Below are positions 43,066 through 50,926 of a stretch of DNA of 64,000 bases, one piece after another. Under the pieces are notes generated by a model. That model saw only the letters and a list, made by a program, of their open reading frames with translations. It was not told the DNA's origin and ran no database searches. Both the position numbers and the translations under genes were made by a program. The stretch is from the NCBI GenBank assembly GCA_002450155.1, contig DJYO01000031.1, positions 82,980 to 146,979 of the forward strand, read 5' to 3'. This DNA comes from Mageeibacillus sp. UBA6976 (GTDB taxonomy: Bacteria > Bacillota > Clostridia > Saccharofermentanales > Saccharofermentanaceae). Position 1 is the stretch's first letter. Each line of letters opens with the position of its first letter.

Positions 43066-45996
43066 TTGATAAAAAAGTGCAATATGGATGATAATGATCG
43101 GGTGAAAGACCTACAAATACATATACAGAACCTCGAAGAAGAAAACAAATATCTTAAAGGATTACTTGATGCTGCCGGAATTGCTTATGAGTTTAAGTCT
43201 ATAAAGTCACCAATGGAGGTAGATGAAGCACCTGCGATAAAGGAAGAAATTCTGACCAAAGATAAGGTGTTGTTCTTTTATTCTATGTTTAAGGGACGCA
43301 AGGATGTGTATAGTCTTCGTTCCGGTAAGCCAAGTAAAAAGACCGGTAAATACGGATATTATCCTCAATGCGCGAATATATGGAATTATTCATTATGCGG
43401 CAAGGCTACCAATGCGAAAATAAAGTGTGCTGACTGCCCTAATCAGAGTTACAAACCATTAACTGGGGATGTACTGGCAGCACACCTAAAGGGAGAAAAG
43501 CCGGATTGTTCCGATGTGGTAGGGTTATATCCTGTATTGCCGGACGGCACATGTAATTATCTTGTCTATGATTTTGATAATCATGATGATGGATCAGACT
43601 CGTTACAATGGCAGGAAGAAACCAATGCACTTAGGAGAATGTGCGAGAATAATAACGTTCCCTGTTTGGTTGAGAGGTCCAGGTCAGGCAAGGGCGCTCA
43701 TGTATGGATCTTTTTCGAGAGTCCGATAGAAGTTAAAAGGGCTCGTGAGTTCGGAGCCACATTGTTGGATAAAGGCGCAGAAAGCGTGAATCAGGTCTCG
43801 TTTGATACATACGACCGAATGATTCCGGCTCAGGATAAACTGCCTTCGGGAGGGCTTGGAAATCTTGTGGCGCTTCCGTTACAAGGGAAAGCGGTGAAGA
43901 ACGGCAATAGTGTGTTTGTTGATGCAAACTGGCAGCCTTATTATGATCAGTGGGATATATTAAAGAAGACAGGAAAGATCAGTGAAAGATTTATAACCGA
44001 AAAGATTAGCTCATGGGGAATAAAAGAAACGGATACTGATGAAAAAGGTAAAATGACGTCTCGGCAGATATCTATAGATGAAACTCCATGGGATAACAAT
44101 AATGCGTTTTCTTCATCAGATGTAGACGGTCTGATCAGGATAGTTGTTGCTGACAAGGTGTATGTTGCTAAAACTCTGATGAAACCGAAACTGCAAAACA
44201 AGATCAGAAGATTAGCAGCCTATAACAATCCGGAATACTTTAAGAAGCAAGCCATAGGGCTTCCGACTCTCGGCATACCACGTATCGTATATTCTGGCGA
44301 AGACACGGATCAGTATATTGCTATCCCGCGAGGATGCCTTGAAAAGTTGTGCAATAATCTGAAGTCGGCTTCGATAGAATACGAGATTGAAGACAAGCGT
44401 TATAATGGTAAGAGTATAGATGTTGCATTCTCCGGAACGCTTTATCCTGAACAAAAAGAAGCGTGTTCTCATATGCTGGAATATGATATTGGCGTTCTCT
44501 CGGCAGCAACAGGTTTTGGAAAGACAGTTGTAGGTTCATATCTTATATCAAAACGTAAAGTGAATACTCTTATCCTTGTTCATACAAACGAGATCATGCA
44601 GAACTGGCTGACCGATTTAGAACGATTCCTGGAGATAAACGAGGATTTTCCTCAATATACAACAAAGACAGGAAGGGTTAAAACAAGAAAGAGTCTGATA
44701 GGAAAACTGACTGGTGCACATAATTCATTAACTGGAATAATAGATGTGGCAATGGTTTCTTCTATGGGCAAGGGTGAGAATGTAAAGCCTTATGTCAAGA
44801 ACTATGGAATGGTAATCATGGATGAGTGTCATCATGGCGCTGCAGATACGATTGAATCGGTTCTGTCGGAAGTGAATGCCAGATATGTTTATGGATTGAC
44901 CGCAACAGTAAAACGTGAAGACGGAAAAGATAAAACCGTACTGATGCATTTTGGTCCCGTGAGATATAGTTTTACTGCCAAAGAAAAAATGATGTTGCAA
45001 GGAATAGATCATATTCTTGAACCAAGATTTACGCCTATTGCCTCTGCAAAAACGAAACTGACCGCAAATGAAGCCTACGATATAGTTGCAAATAGTGATA
45101 TCAGAAATAATATTATTGCTACCGACATCGAAAAGAACGTGATAAACGGTCATACCCCGCTCGTGCTGTCAAAAAGAAAATCGCAGATAGAAATGTTGTT
45201 TGACAAGGTGAAAGATAAGGCTGATCATGTTTTGGTCCTTACCGGAGGAAAAACTCAGGCAGAACGTAAAAAGATACGAGACGAATTAAATGCAATACCA
45301 CCGGACGAAACATTGATCATCCTTGCAACCGGGCAATATATAGGTGAAGGGTTTAATTGTTCTCGCCTTGATACATTATTCTTGGCGATGCCCATTGCCT
45401 GGGATGGAAATGTCGAACAGTATACAGGCCGTCTTAACAGGAGTTATGAAGGCAAAGATAAGGTAACTGTTGTAGATTATGTGGATCACCACATTGATAT
45501 GTTTGCAAATATGTATAACAAACGCCTCAGAACATACAGAAGAATTGGATATGAACTGGTTCAGGGTGCAGAGAACAAGCCAACCGAGGAGTTCTTCTTT
45601 GATAAGGACACTTACTATAAATCTTTCAGAAATGATTATATCGGTGCTCATAACGAGATAATAATATCGAGCCCATATGTGAGTTCAGCCGGGGCAGAAC
45701 GTCTTATTCGCGATGGGTTGTCTAATGACAATAAATCAATGCTAATAAAACTGATTACATATTCACCGGAGCATTATACTGATGATATTAAGGGAAGAAT
45801 TGAAGTACTCCACAATAAACTTGTAACAGCAGGAATAGAACTACAATATTCTGAACGTATTTCATCCAAATATGCGATCATTGACAGAGAGATTATTTGG
45901 TATGGAAGCATGAACTTGGTATCTACCATTAAAGAAGACGATGATGAGATGCGAATTGTTAATAAGGATATAGCAAAGGCGTTACTGAATGATTGA
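43066..45996 (+). CDS. TOTE-type primase and SF2 helicase with PLD-like C-terminus
   Basis: A 976-residue multidomain protein. Residues ~10-35 form a coiled coil; a four-Cys cluster lies at 102, 111, 121 and 124; an archaeo-eukaryotic primase domain follows with the metal motif YDFDNH (168-173), SGKGAHVWIFF (207-217) and LPSGGLGNLVALPLQ. The SF2 helicase has Walker A ATGFGKT (~482), DECH (~586), TATVKRE and QYTGRLNR (~785). The C-terminus has a phospholipase-D-like SKYAIID...GSMN motif in which the usual His is Ser. Such proteins belong to proposed TOTE conflict systems. TTG 43066 is assumed; ATG 43084 is possible. Confidence 0.82.
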   Translation: MIKKCNMDDNDRVKDLQIHIQNLEEENKYLKGLLDAAGIAYEFKSIKSPMEVDEAPAIKEEILTKDKVLFFYSMFKGRKDVYSLRSGKPSKKTGKYGYYPQCANIWNYSLCGKATNAKIKCADCPNQSYKPLTGDVLAAHLKGEKPDCSDVVGLYPVLPDGTCNYLVYDFDNHDDGSDSLQWQEETNALRRMCENNNVPCLVERSRSGKGAHVWIFFESPIEVKRAREFGATLLDKGAESVNQVSFDTYDRMIPAQDKLPSGGLGNLVALPLQGKAVKNGNSVFVDANWQPYYDQWDILKKTGKISERFITEKISSWGIKETDTDEKGKMTSRQISIDETPWDNNNAFSSSDVDGLIRIVVADKVYVAKTLMKPKLQNKIRRLAAYNNPEYFKKQAIGLPTLGIPRIVYSGEDTDQYIAIPRGCLEKLCNNLKSASIEYEIEDKRYNGKSIDVAFSGTLYPEQKEACSHMLEYDIGVLSAATGFGKTVVGSYLISKRKVNTLILVHTNEIMQNWLTDLERFLEINEDFPQYTTKTGRVKTRKSLIGKLTGAHNSLTGIIDVAMVSSMGKGENVKPYVKNYGMVIMDECHHGAADTIESVLSEVNARYVYGLTATVKREDGKDKTVLMHFGPVRYSFTAKEKMMLQGIDHILEPRFTPIASAKTKLTANEAYDIVANSDIRNNIIATDIEKNVINGHTPLVLSKRKSQIEMLFDKVKDKADHVLVLTGGKTQAERKKIRDELNAIPPDETLIILATGQYIGEGFNCSRLDTLFLAMPIAWDGNVEQYTGRLNRSYEGKDKVTVVDYVDHHIDMFANMYNKRLRTYRRIGYELVQGAENKPTEEFFFDKDTYYKSFRNDYIGAHNEIIISSPYVSSAGAERLIRDGLSNDNKSMLIKLITYSPEHYTDDIKGRIEVLHNKLVTAGIELQYSERISSKYAIIDREIIWYGSMNLVSTIKEDDDEMRIVNKDIAKALLND

Positions 45997-46328
45997 CACA
46001 ATATGCTATCAACAATAGAATAATCTTGCGATGATAATTCATCCATGATGGTGTGATAACACACCGCTGATAACAATTTGATAACAGTAGTTCGGAGACC
46101 CTGTGGACTCAGGATAACAGAACGGAAATGGAATCAAATGGTATCAGATGACCTATGCAAAATCGTTTAGGATTACTTTTAACTTAGCGAGTACGAGTAA
46201 TCAAAACCAGTCTGCTTCGTGATAATAGAACACATGTCATCCAACTTACGCTGTTCCCAAGGATGTGCTTGATTCGTATGCTGTTTATCTTTTGCTCTGA
46301 AAGATTTGCGTATTTGTGTTTCCCCTGT

Positions 46329-46361
46329 ATAGGTTTTTCCTACTCTCCATAAGCGGGAGCC
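46329..46361 (+). repeat. Repeat core, copy A (upstream of HTH gene)
   Basis: This 33-bp core (ATAGGTTTTTCCTACTC...GCGGGAGCC) matches 46987-47019 with one mismatch. Looser similarity continues for about 110 bases downstream in both copies, including CTAATAAGAAT and an ACAAAGAA stretch. Confidence 0.8.
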
Positions 46362-46556
46362 CGTTATTACTGCCGCTCGATAAGAGATTCGGTAATAGTA
46401 TAAGAACAGATATAGAGATACTAATAAGAATAATTAATCAAATACTGACTGAACAAAGAAAGCTTGCTTGCTTCGTGCGTGCGCGCGTGATATCCCTCGA
46501 CTATTGTGATTATTTCAGAAAATCTTGATGTTATTTCAAAAATCGTTGCAAATTGT

Positions 46557-46617
46557 CCCCGCTCTTATAAGTAGGAGGGTCAATAAGACCAATGAAAAAT
46601 CTTTCGACCATCCGGGG
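46557..46617 (+). ncRNA. Predicted structured leader of the HTH gene (three-way junction)
   Basis: Outer stem CCCCG (46557-46561) / CGGGG (46613-46617) encloses hairpin CTCTTA-TAAG-TAGGAG (46562-46577) and hairpin GGTC-AATAA-GACC (46578-46590). A strong GAGGAGG ribosome site follows further downstream. The fold is by eye; no known family is claimed. Confidence 0.35.
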
Positions 46618-46669
46618 CTAAAGTGTCCCCCAGCATTAAGTAGAGATCAAAACGAGGAGGTTTTACATC

Positions 46670-46975
46670 ATGGTTGAAATCAATGAACACACAAGCTACG
46701 CGAGGGTTCCTACAAGCGTTCTCAGGGACAAGCGGATACCTCTTGCAGTTAAAGGCATGTATGCGGTTATCTGCGGCTGCTCAGAGGATTGGGACTATTC
46801 CATCCAGGGCTATGAGAAGGTCCTTAAGGAAGGCCGCGGAGCTATCGGGAGGCACCTTAAGTTGCTCGAGAAACTAGGATATCTAAGAAGGACTTACCAT
46901 CGTGGCCCCGACGGAAAATTCTTGGATGCGAAGTATACGGCACTTGCCGAGCCTAAAGATGCTTCACCTACATAA
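46670..46975 (+). CDS. HTH protein of a Tn916-like element (possibly truncated)
   Basis: A 101-residue protein beginning MVEINEHTSYARVPTSVLRD, with a winged helix (YEKVLKEGRGAIGRHLKLLEKLGYLRR) of the HTH_36 type found in replication or control proteins of conjugative elements. Homologues I know of are often longer with an Asn-rich tail. Here the same frame after the stop contains YRSNEYRSTNKNYEPNTEEQ with stops at 46988 and 47039, so the C-terminus may have decayed. The ribosome site is GAGGAGG. It lies 200 bases upstream of xis. Confidence 0.75.
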   Translation: MVEINEHTSYARVPTSVLRDKRIPLAVKGMYAVICGCSEDWDYSIQGYEKVLKEGRGAIGRHLKLLEKLGYLRRTYHRGPDGKFLDAKYTALAEPKDASPT

Positions 46976-46976
46976 G

Positions 46977-46999
46977 GAAAACCTACATAGGTTTTTCCT
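46977..46999 (+). terminator. Hairpin directly after the HTH stop codon
   Basis: GGAAAACCTA pairs with TAGGTTTTTCC around CA (one bulged T). The T run lies within the stem, so terminator function is uncertain. Confidence 0.35.
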
Positions 47000-47019
47000 A
47001 CTCGCCATAAGCGGGAGCC
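46987..47019 (+). repeat. Repeat core, copy B (downstream of HTH gene)
   Basis: This matches 46329-46361 with one mismatch. Together the two copies flank the HTH gene in direct orientation and each holds a CTCnCCATAAGCGGGAG hairpin-like unit. Confidence 0.8.
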
Positions 47020-47172
47020 GCATTATAACGTCATCCGATAAGTGAGCCAATTATATAGAAGTAATGAATATAGATCTACTAATAAGAATTATGAACCAAA
47101 TACAGAAGAACAAAGAATCGTTCGTACGTACGACGCGTGCGTGGGCATTAAGTATAACAAGGAGGTGTGATA

Positions 47173-47373
47173 TTGAATAACAAGATTCCTTTCTGGGAAA
47201 AGTACACATTAACGATCCGCGAGGCTGCGGAATACTTCCATATTGGGGAGAAGAAAATGCGAAGGATTGCGGAAGAGAATATTGATTCTGATTTTGTCGT
47301 TATGAACGGCAACCGGATCATGATAAAGCGTAAATGCTTTGAACAGTATATAGACCAGGCAACTGCCGTATAA
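47173..47373 (+). CDS. xis: Excisionase, Tn916 Xis family
   Basis: A 66-residue basic winged-helix protein: NKIPFWEKYTLTIREAAEYF, IGEKKMRRIAEEN and MNGNRIMIKRKCFEQYID are the hallmarks of Tn916-type Xis. It bends DNA and directs the integrase to excision. The start is a TTG at 47173 with a perfect AAGGAGG 7 bases upstream. It is followed 80 bases later by the integrase. Confidence 0.92.
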   Translation: MNNKIPFWEKYTLTIREAAEYFHIGEKKMRRIAEENIDSDFVVMNGNRIMIKRKCFEQYIDQATAV

Positions 47374-47453
47374 ATCAATCGTTAATCAGAGTCTCGGTAT
47401 GGTATAGTTATCTATATCATATCGGGCTCTCTTTACGGAAAGGAGAGAGACTA

Positions 47454-48653
47454 ATGAGCGAGAAAAGACGCGACAAGAAGAATCGCATTCTTCGCAATGG
47501 AGAGAGCCAGAGACCGGATGGTAGATATCAATACACCTACTACGACAATACCGGGATCAGAAGGATCGTGTACAGTTGGAGACTGGATCGTACGGATGCA
47601 ACTCCTGCCGGCAAAAGACCCGAATTATCGCTGAGAGAGAAAGAAAAGCAGATTCAAGCAGACCTGTTTAATCAGGTAGCTGTTAACGGCGGCGATATTA
47701 CTGTTCTTGAACTGGTCAAGAAGTACATCAAAACAAAAACGGGAGTAAGACCTTCTACGGCAGCGGGTTATAAGACATGTATCAACTTCCTGTCCAAAGA
47801 CCCGTTTGGAAGTCTTAGGATCGACAAGGTCAAAATGACCGATGCTAAGTGCTGGTTGATAGATCTGCAAAAGAAAGGAAGAGGCTACAGTTCTCTTCAT
47901 ACTTTCAGAGGCATATTAAGACCGGCCTTTGAGATAGCATATCAGGATGATCTCATTCGTAAGAACCCGTTCCAGTTTGTACTCGGCGATGTTCTTATCA
48001 ATGATCAGGTTACTCGCGATGCTATATCGAAGCGAGAGATGAATGAGTTCTTGGACTACGTGAAGAACGATAAGCATTATTGCAGGTATTACGATGCATT
48101 CTATGTTTTGTTCCATACGGGTCTTCGTATCTCGGAATTCTGTGGTCTTACTTACAATGACATACATTTCGATGAGATGTATATCAATGTTGATCATCAG
48201 CTTCAGCGTACAAGCGGCATGGAATATATCATTATTCCTACCAAAACAAATGCAGGTACCCGCAGGGTTCCGATGACTAAAGAAGTCGCTGCCTGCTTTG
48301 AACGTATGATCGGGAGCAGACCCGCGTTGAGAAAATAACCGGTCATTGACGGATATACGGGATTTCTGTGTGTTGATAAGAACGGAATGCCCAAGGTCGC
48401 GATGCATTGGGAAAAATACTTTAAGTTTGCCCTGGAGAAGCATGACAGGATCTATCGCTTGAGGTTCCCCAAGATTACGCCGCATGTGTGCAGACACACA
48501 TTCTGTTCCAATATGGCAAGAAGCGGAATGAATCCCAAAACGCTTCAGTATATTATGGGACATTCTGACATCACAGTCACGATGAATACTTATACACATG
48601 TTAAGTATGATGACGCGAAGGAAGAGTTTGCCAGAGTTACTGCCATCGGATAA
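47454..48653 (+). pseudogene. int: Tn916-family tyrosine integrase with one in-frame stop
   Basis: The full frame is 399 codons, close to Tn916 Int (405). Codon 295 (48336-48338) is TAA; the frame resumes at once with PVIDGYTGFLCVDKNG, where homologues have Glu-Pro before such a segment, so GAA to TAA is the likely single change. Arg225 (TGLRISE) lies before the stop; His344-x-x-Arg347 (HVCRH), His370 and the nucleophile Tyr380 lie after it. A truncated product could bind arm sites but not recombine. The ribosome site AAGGAGAG is intact. Confidence 0.9.
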
Positions 48654-48657
48654 CCGC

Positions 48658-48696
48658 TGTAGTAAATTGGTTTGGTTTTACTACAAATTTACTACA
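48658..48696. promoter_or_regulatory. Tn916 DR2-like integrase arm-binding sites
   Basis: GTAGTAAATT at 48659-48668 matches the DR2 arm-type site of Tn916 Int. The reverse complement AATTTACTAC lies at 48686-48695 and a variant TTTTACTAC at 48676-48684. They sit directly after int, as at the right end of Tn916, so the element end should lie before 48816. Confidence 0.65.
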
Positions 48697-48815
48697 GACC
48701 AAGGCTTAGATATGCCGAGAAAGGGCACGATAAGCCAAAACAACAAGAAAGGCCGAGTTCTTGAAAAAACTAATGATCAAAGGCTTTTCGGGGATTATCG
48801 GGGCAAATCGTAACT

Positions 48816-49277
48816 ATGATAAAAGTTTTGTTTATATGCCACGGCAATATATGCAGGTCTCCTATGGCAGAATTTGTGTTGAAGGACCTGGTGCAGAAGA
48901 GGGGCAGGGGAGACGAGTTCCTTATCAGTTCATGTGCAACAAGCTCTGAGGAGATATGGAACGGTGTGGGCAATCCCTTATACCCGCCTGCAGCAGCGGA
49001 ATTAAGGAAGCACGGTATTACTGGATTTGAGGGCAAGCGTGCCAGACAGCTTGTAAGAGCTGATTATCTAAACTACGACTACATTCTATGCATGGATCAG
49101 ATGAATGTCCGTAACAGTTTGAGGATCTTGGGAGGCGACCCTGATTCTAAGGTTAAAAGGTTGCTTGATTATTCAGACAGAGTCCGGGATATATCAGATC
49201 CCTGGTATACCGGTGATTTTACCCGGGCTTACGAGGATATACTGGAAGGCTGCGAAGCTTTTCTGGATTCTTTGTGA
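48816..49277 (+). CDS. Low-molecular-weight protein tyrosine phosphatase
   Basis: A 153-residue protein with the signature loop CHGNICRSPMAEF at residues 8-20 (Cys nucleophile, C-x5-R) and the DPWYTGDF Asp-Pro motif near the C-terminus (general acid). Family members dephosphorylate tyrosines on bacterial tyrosine kinases or arginine phosphate. There is no strong ribosome site. Its 3' end overlaps the convergent 4Fe-4S gene by 49 bases. It is the first host-like gene after the Tn916-like element. Confidence 0.9.
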   Translation: MIKVLFICHGNICRSPMAEFVLKDLVQKRGRGDEFLISSCATSSEEIWNGVGNPLYPPAAAELRKHGITGFEGKRARQLVRADYLNYDYILCMDQMNVRNSLRILGGDPDSKVKRLLDYSDRVRDISDPWYTGDFTRAYEDILEGCEAFLDSL

Positions 49278-50101
49278 TCTCCGAAACCGATAGTTATTGC
49301 GCCTGTGGGGCAAACAGTCTTGCATGCGCCGCATCTTATACATTCGGCTGATCTCGGCGTAAGATGGGGATCTACATCCATCTGGCAGGCGCTGCGGCAT
49401 TTGCCGCAGTTTATGCATTTGCTCTTATCTATCCTTATGTGGTAGAGGCTTATTTTATTAAGCAGTCCGTAGATCGCGCCGAGAGGACAGAGCAATTTGC
49501 AGAAGAAGCGTTTGATAAAAACGCATCCCAGGATAACGGCTACGAGTATGCCGAGCTTAACATAGAATAAGGGCCCTATAGAGTTACTGAGATTGCTGTG
49601 GGTTAAGAGCATGGGTATACCTGCTTCTAGAGTGCCTGCAGGGCAGATGTACTTGCAGTATATGGGAGGAGTGCTCCCTTGTGTTGTGACTAGTACAAGG
49701 GGGATTACTATGACGCCCAGAGCGAGAATGATGTATTTTACATAAGTCAGGGGCTTGGGGAGATTGAATTTCTTAACAGGTATCAGGGCTATCAGCTCCT
49801 GAATAAGGCCAAAGGGACAAAGGAATGCGCAGACAGCTCTTCCTATCAGGGCACCTATGGCAAGAAGGAAACCCCAGACGTAGAAACTGAACTTAAGGTC
49901 AGCACGTCCGGTTATTGCGAGAAGCGCGCCTATAGGGCAGGATACGGAGGCTGCAGGGCAGGAGTAACAGTTAAGCCCGGGGGTGCAGAAATCCTTGAAT
50001 CTGCCGTTATAGAGCTTGCCGGTTATAAAGTTGCCGGCATGGCAGTTAGTAAACCCGAAGGCTGCGATCTGTATAAGCTTTCTGCGTATCTTCTGTTTCA
50101 T
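49229..50101 (-). CDS. 4Fe-4S membrane electron-transfer protein (NapH-like)
   Basis: A 290-residue protein with about five membrane segments and many Cys: NCYSCPAASVSCPIG, CAFLCPFG and CKLLCPLG (the CxxxCP motifs of NapH/YccM-like proteins), then two C-terminal 4Fe-4S clusters KCINCGKCRSACQMDV and ECIRCGACKTVCPTG. It likely passes electrons across the membrane to an extracytoplasmic acceptor. ATG 50101 is chosen because it overlaps the stop of the CXXC micro-gene (TAATG). It forms an operon with that gene and a TlpA-like lipoprotein. Confidence 0.88.
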   Translation of the reverse strand: MKQKIRRKLIQIAAFGFTNCHAGNFITGKLYNGRFKDFCTPGLNCYSCPAASVSCPIGALLAITGRADLKFSFYVWGFLLAIGALIGRAVCAFLCPFGLIQELIALIPVKKFNLPKPLTYVKYIILALGVIVIPLVLVTTQGSTPPIYCKYICPAGTLEAGIPMLLTHSNLSNSIGPLFYVKLGILVAVILGCVFIKRFFCKLLCPLGAIYGLLNKISLYHIRIDKSKCINCGKCRSACQMDVDPHLTPRSAECIRCGACKTVCPTGAITIGFGDHKESRKASQPSSISS

Positions 50102-50253
50102 TATCCGAGACCTATACATTCCATACAAAGAATGACTGCCTTATGCCATATGGCAGTAAGTTCGCCCCGGTAGATGCCATAGCAGATAAAGCATATGGCA
50201 AGGACAATGAGCAGGCCCGATATCAGATTTCTGGCCTTATCCGAGATTTGCAT
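50101..50253 (-). CDS. CD1871A-type CXXC micro-protein
   Basis: A 50-residue protein: one membrane helix (residues ~10-28, ISGLLIVLAICFICYGIY), then RGE, and a C-terminal ILCMECIGLG with Cys43-x-x-Cys46 at the very end. This matches the CD1871A family of CXXC proteins known from Clostridia, found between a thioredoxin-like and a 4Fe-4S gene, exactly as here. GGAAG precedes the ATG. It overlaps the TlpA gene by 17 bases and the 4Fe-4S gene by 1. Probable role: thiol relay across the membrane. Confidence 0.85.
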   Translation of the reverse strand: MQISDKARNLISGLLIVLAICFICYGIYRGELTAIWHKAVILCMECIGLG

Positions 50254-50854
50254 AGACAGCTTCCATGTACTGATCCGGGTAGCTTCCCTCTATAGGACCT
50301 GCCACTACCTCGCCGTTGCTGTTTACGATAAAGGTGGTAGGGACTACCGAGGCCTGTGCGACATATTCATTTAAGAGTGCGTCGTCCATGACAAGGATAG
50401 GGAAGGTGACTCCCAGATCCTCGATGAGCTCTACACATGTTTCTGTTGTCTGGCTGTCGTAAACATCGCAGGGGATGCCTATGAGTCCTACATTCAGTTC
50501 AGCGAGCTCGCCGTTATACAGCTCTTCAAGATCAGGCATCTCGGAGATGCAGGGACCGCAGTATGTGCCCCAGATATTTACAATGGTAAGTTCGTGATCT
50601 CTAAAGTACTGGTCCGAGTATTCAGTGCCGTAGATATCTGTTGTATTGAATACAAGCCCGGTATATTCCTCGCTTTGGCTGATATCAGATTCCTCTGTCT
50701 TGGTCTCCCGGGACTCGGTAAGTTCGATCTCTTCCTCGTCTTCGTCCTTATCTCTGTCACGCTCCCTCTTTCTGCTGCCGCCCTGGCAGGATGTAAGGAG
50801 CATGCATGCTGCAAGCGTGATGGCGATAAGTTTGCTTATATCTTTATGTTTCAT
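50237..50854 (-). CDS. TlpA/ResA-like thioredoxin lipoprotein
   Basis: A 205-residue protein with signal peptide and lipobox (LLTSC, Cys ~23), a strongly charged linker (RKRERDRDKDEDEEE) and a thioredoxin-like domain with WGTYCGPC near residue 100 and cis-Pro in VVPTTFIV. It should sit outside the membrane and reduce or oxidise thiols. It is followed by the CXXC micro-protein and the 4Fe-4S protein in one operon, which suggests an electron path from the cytoplasm to exported thiols. Confidence 0.9.
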   Translation of the reverse strand: MKHKDISKLIAITLAACMLLTSCQGGSRKRERDRDKDEDEEEIELTESRETKTEESDISQSEEYTGLVFNTTDIYGTEYSDQYFRDHELTIVNIWGTYCGPCISEMPDLEELYNGELAELNVGLIGIPCDVYDSQTTETCVELIEDLGVTFPILVMDDALLNEYVAQASVVPTTFIVNSNGEVVAGPIEGSYPDQYMEAVYANLG

Positions 50855-50926
50855 TGTTGATCCCTCTCTCAGATTGATAGATACATTATACCCCCTTATT
50901 TGATCTTTACTGATATAATGCTGTCT

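Larger units (their letters stand above)
45997..46669. other. 673-bp non-coding region with repeats and hairpins
   Basis: It holds three TGATAACA direct repeats (46054, 46068, 46079), the first inside a GGTGTG-ATAA-CACACC hairpin (46050-46065), a diverged copy of the sequence downstream of the HTH gene (46324-46465), and a structured leader (46557-46617). No gene is convincing; a 70-codon frame at 46316-46528 runs through the repeat. It may contain a remnant or the control or origin region of the Tn916-like element. Confidence 0.5.

Noticed and set aside
46316..46528. 70-codon frame in the non-coding region before the HTH gene
   Set aside because: It runs through the diverged repeat whose other copy is interrupted by stops in the same frame, so it is not under protein-level selection.
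48598..48813. Frame between the integrase end and the phosphatase
   Set aside because: It overlaps the integrase end and the arm sites; its translation has no recognisable motif.
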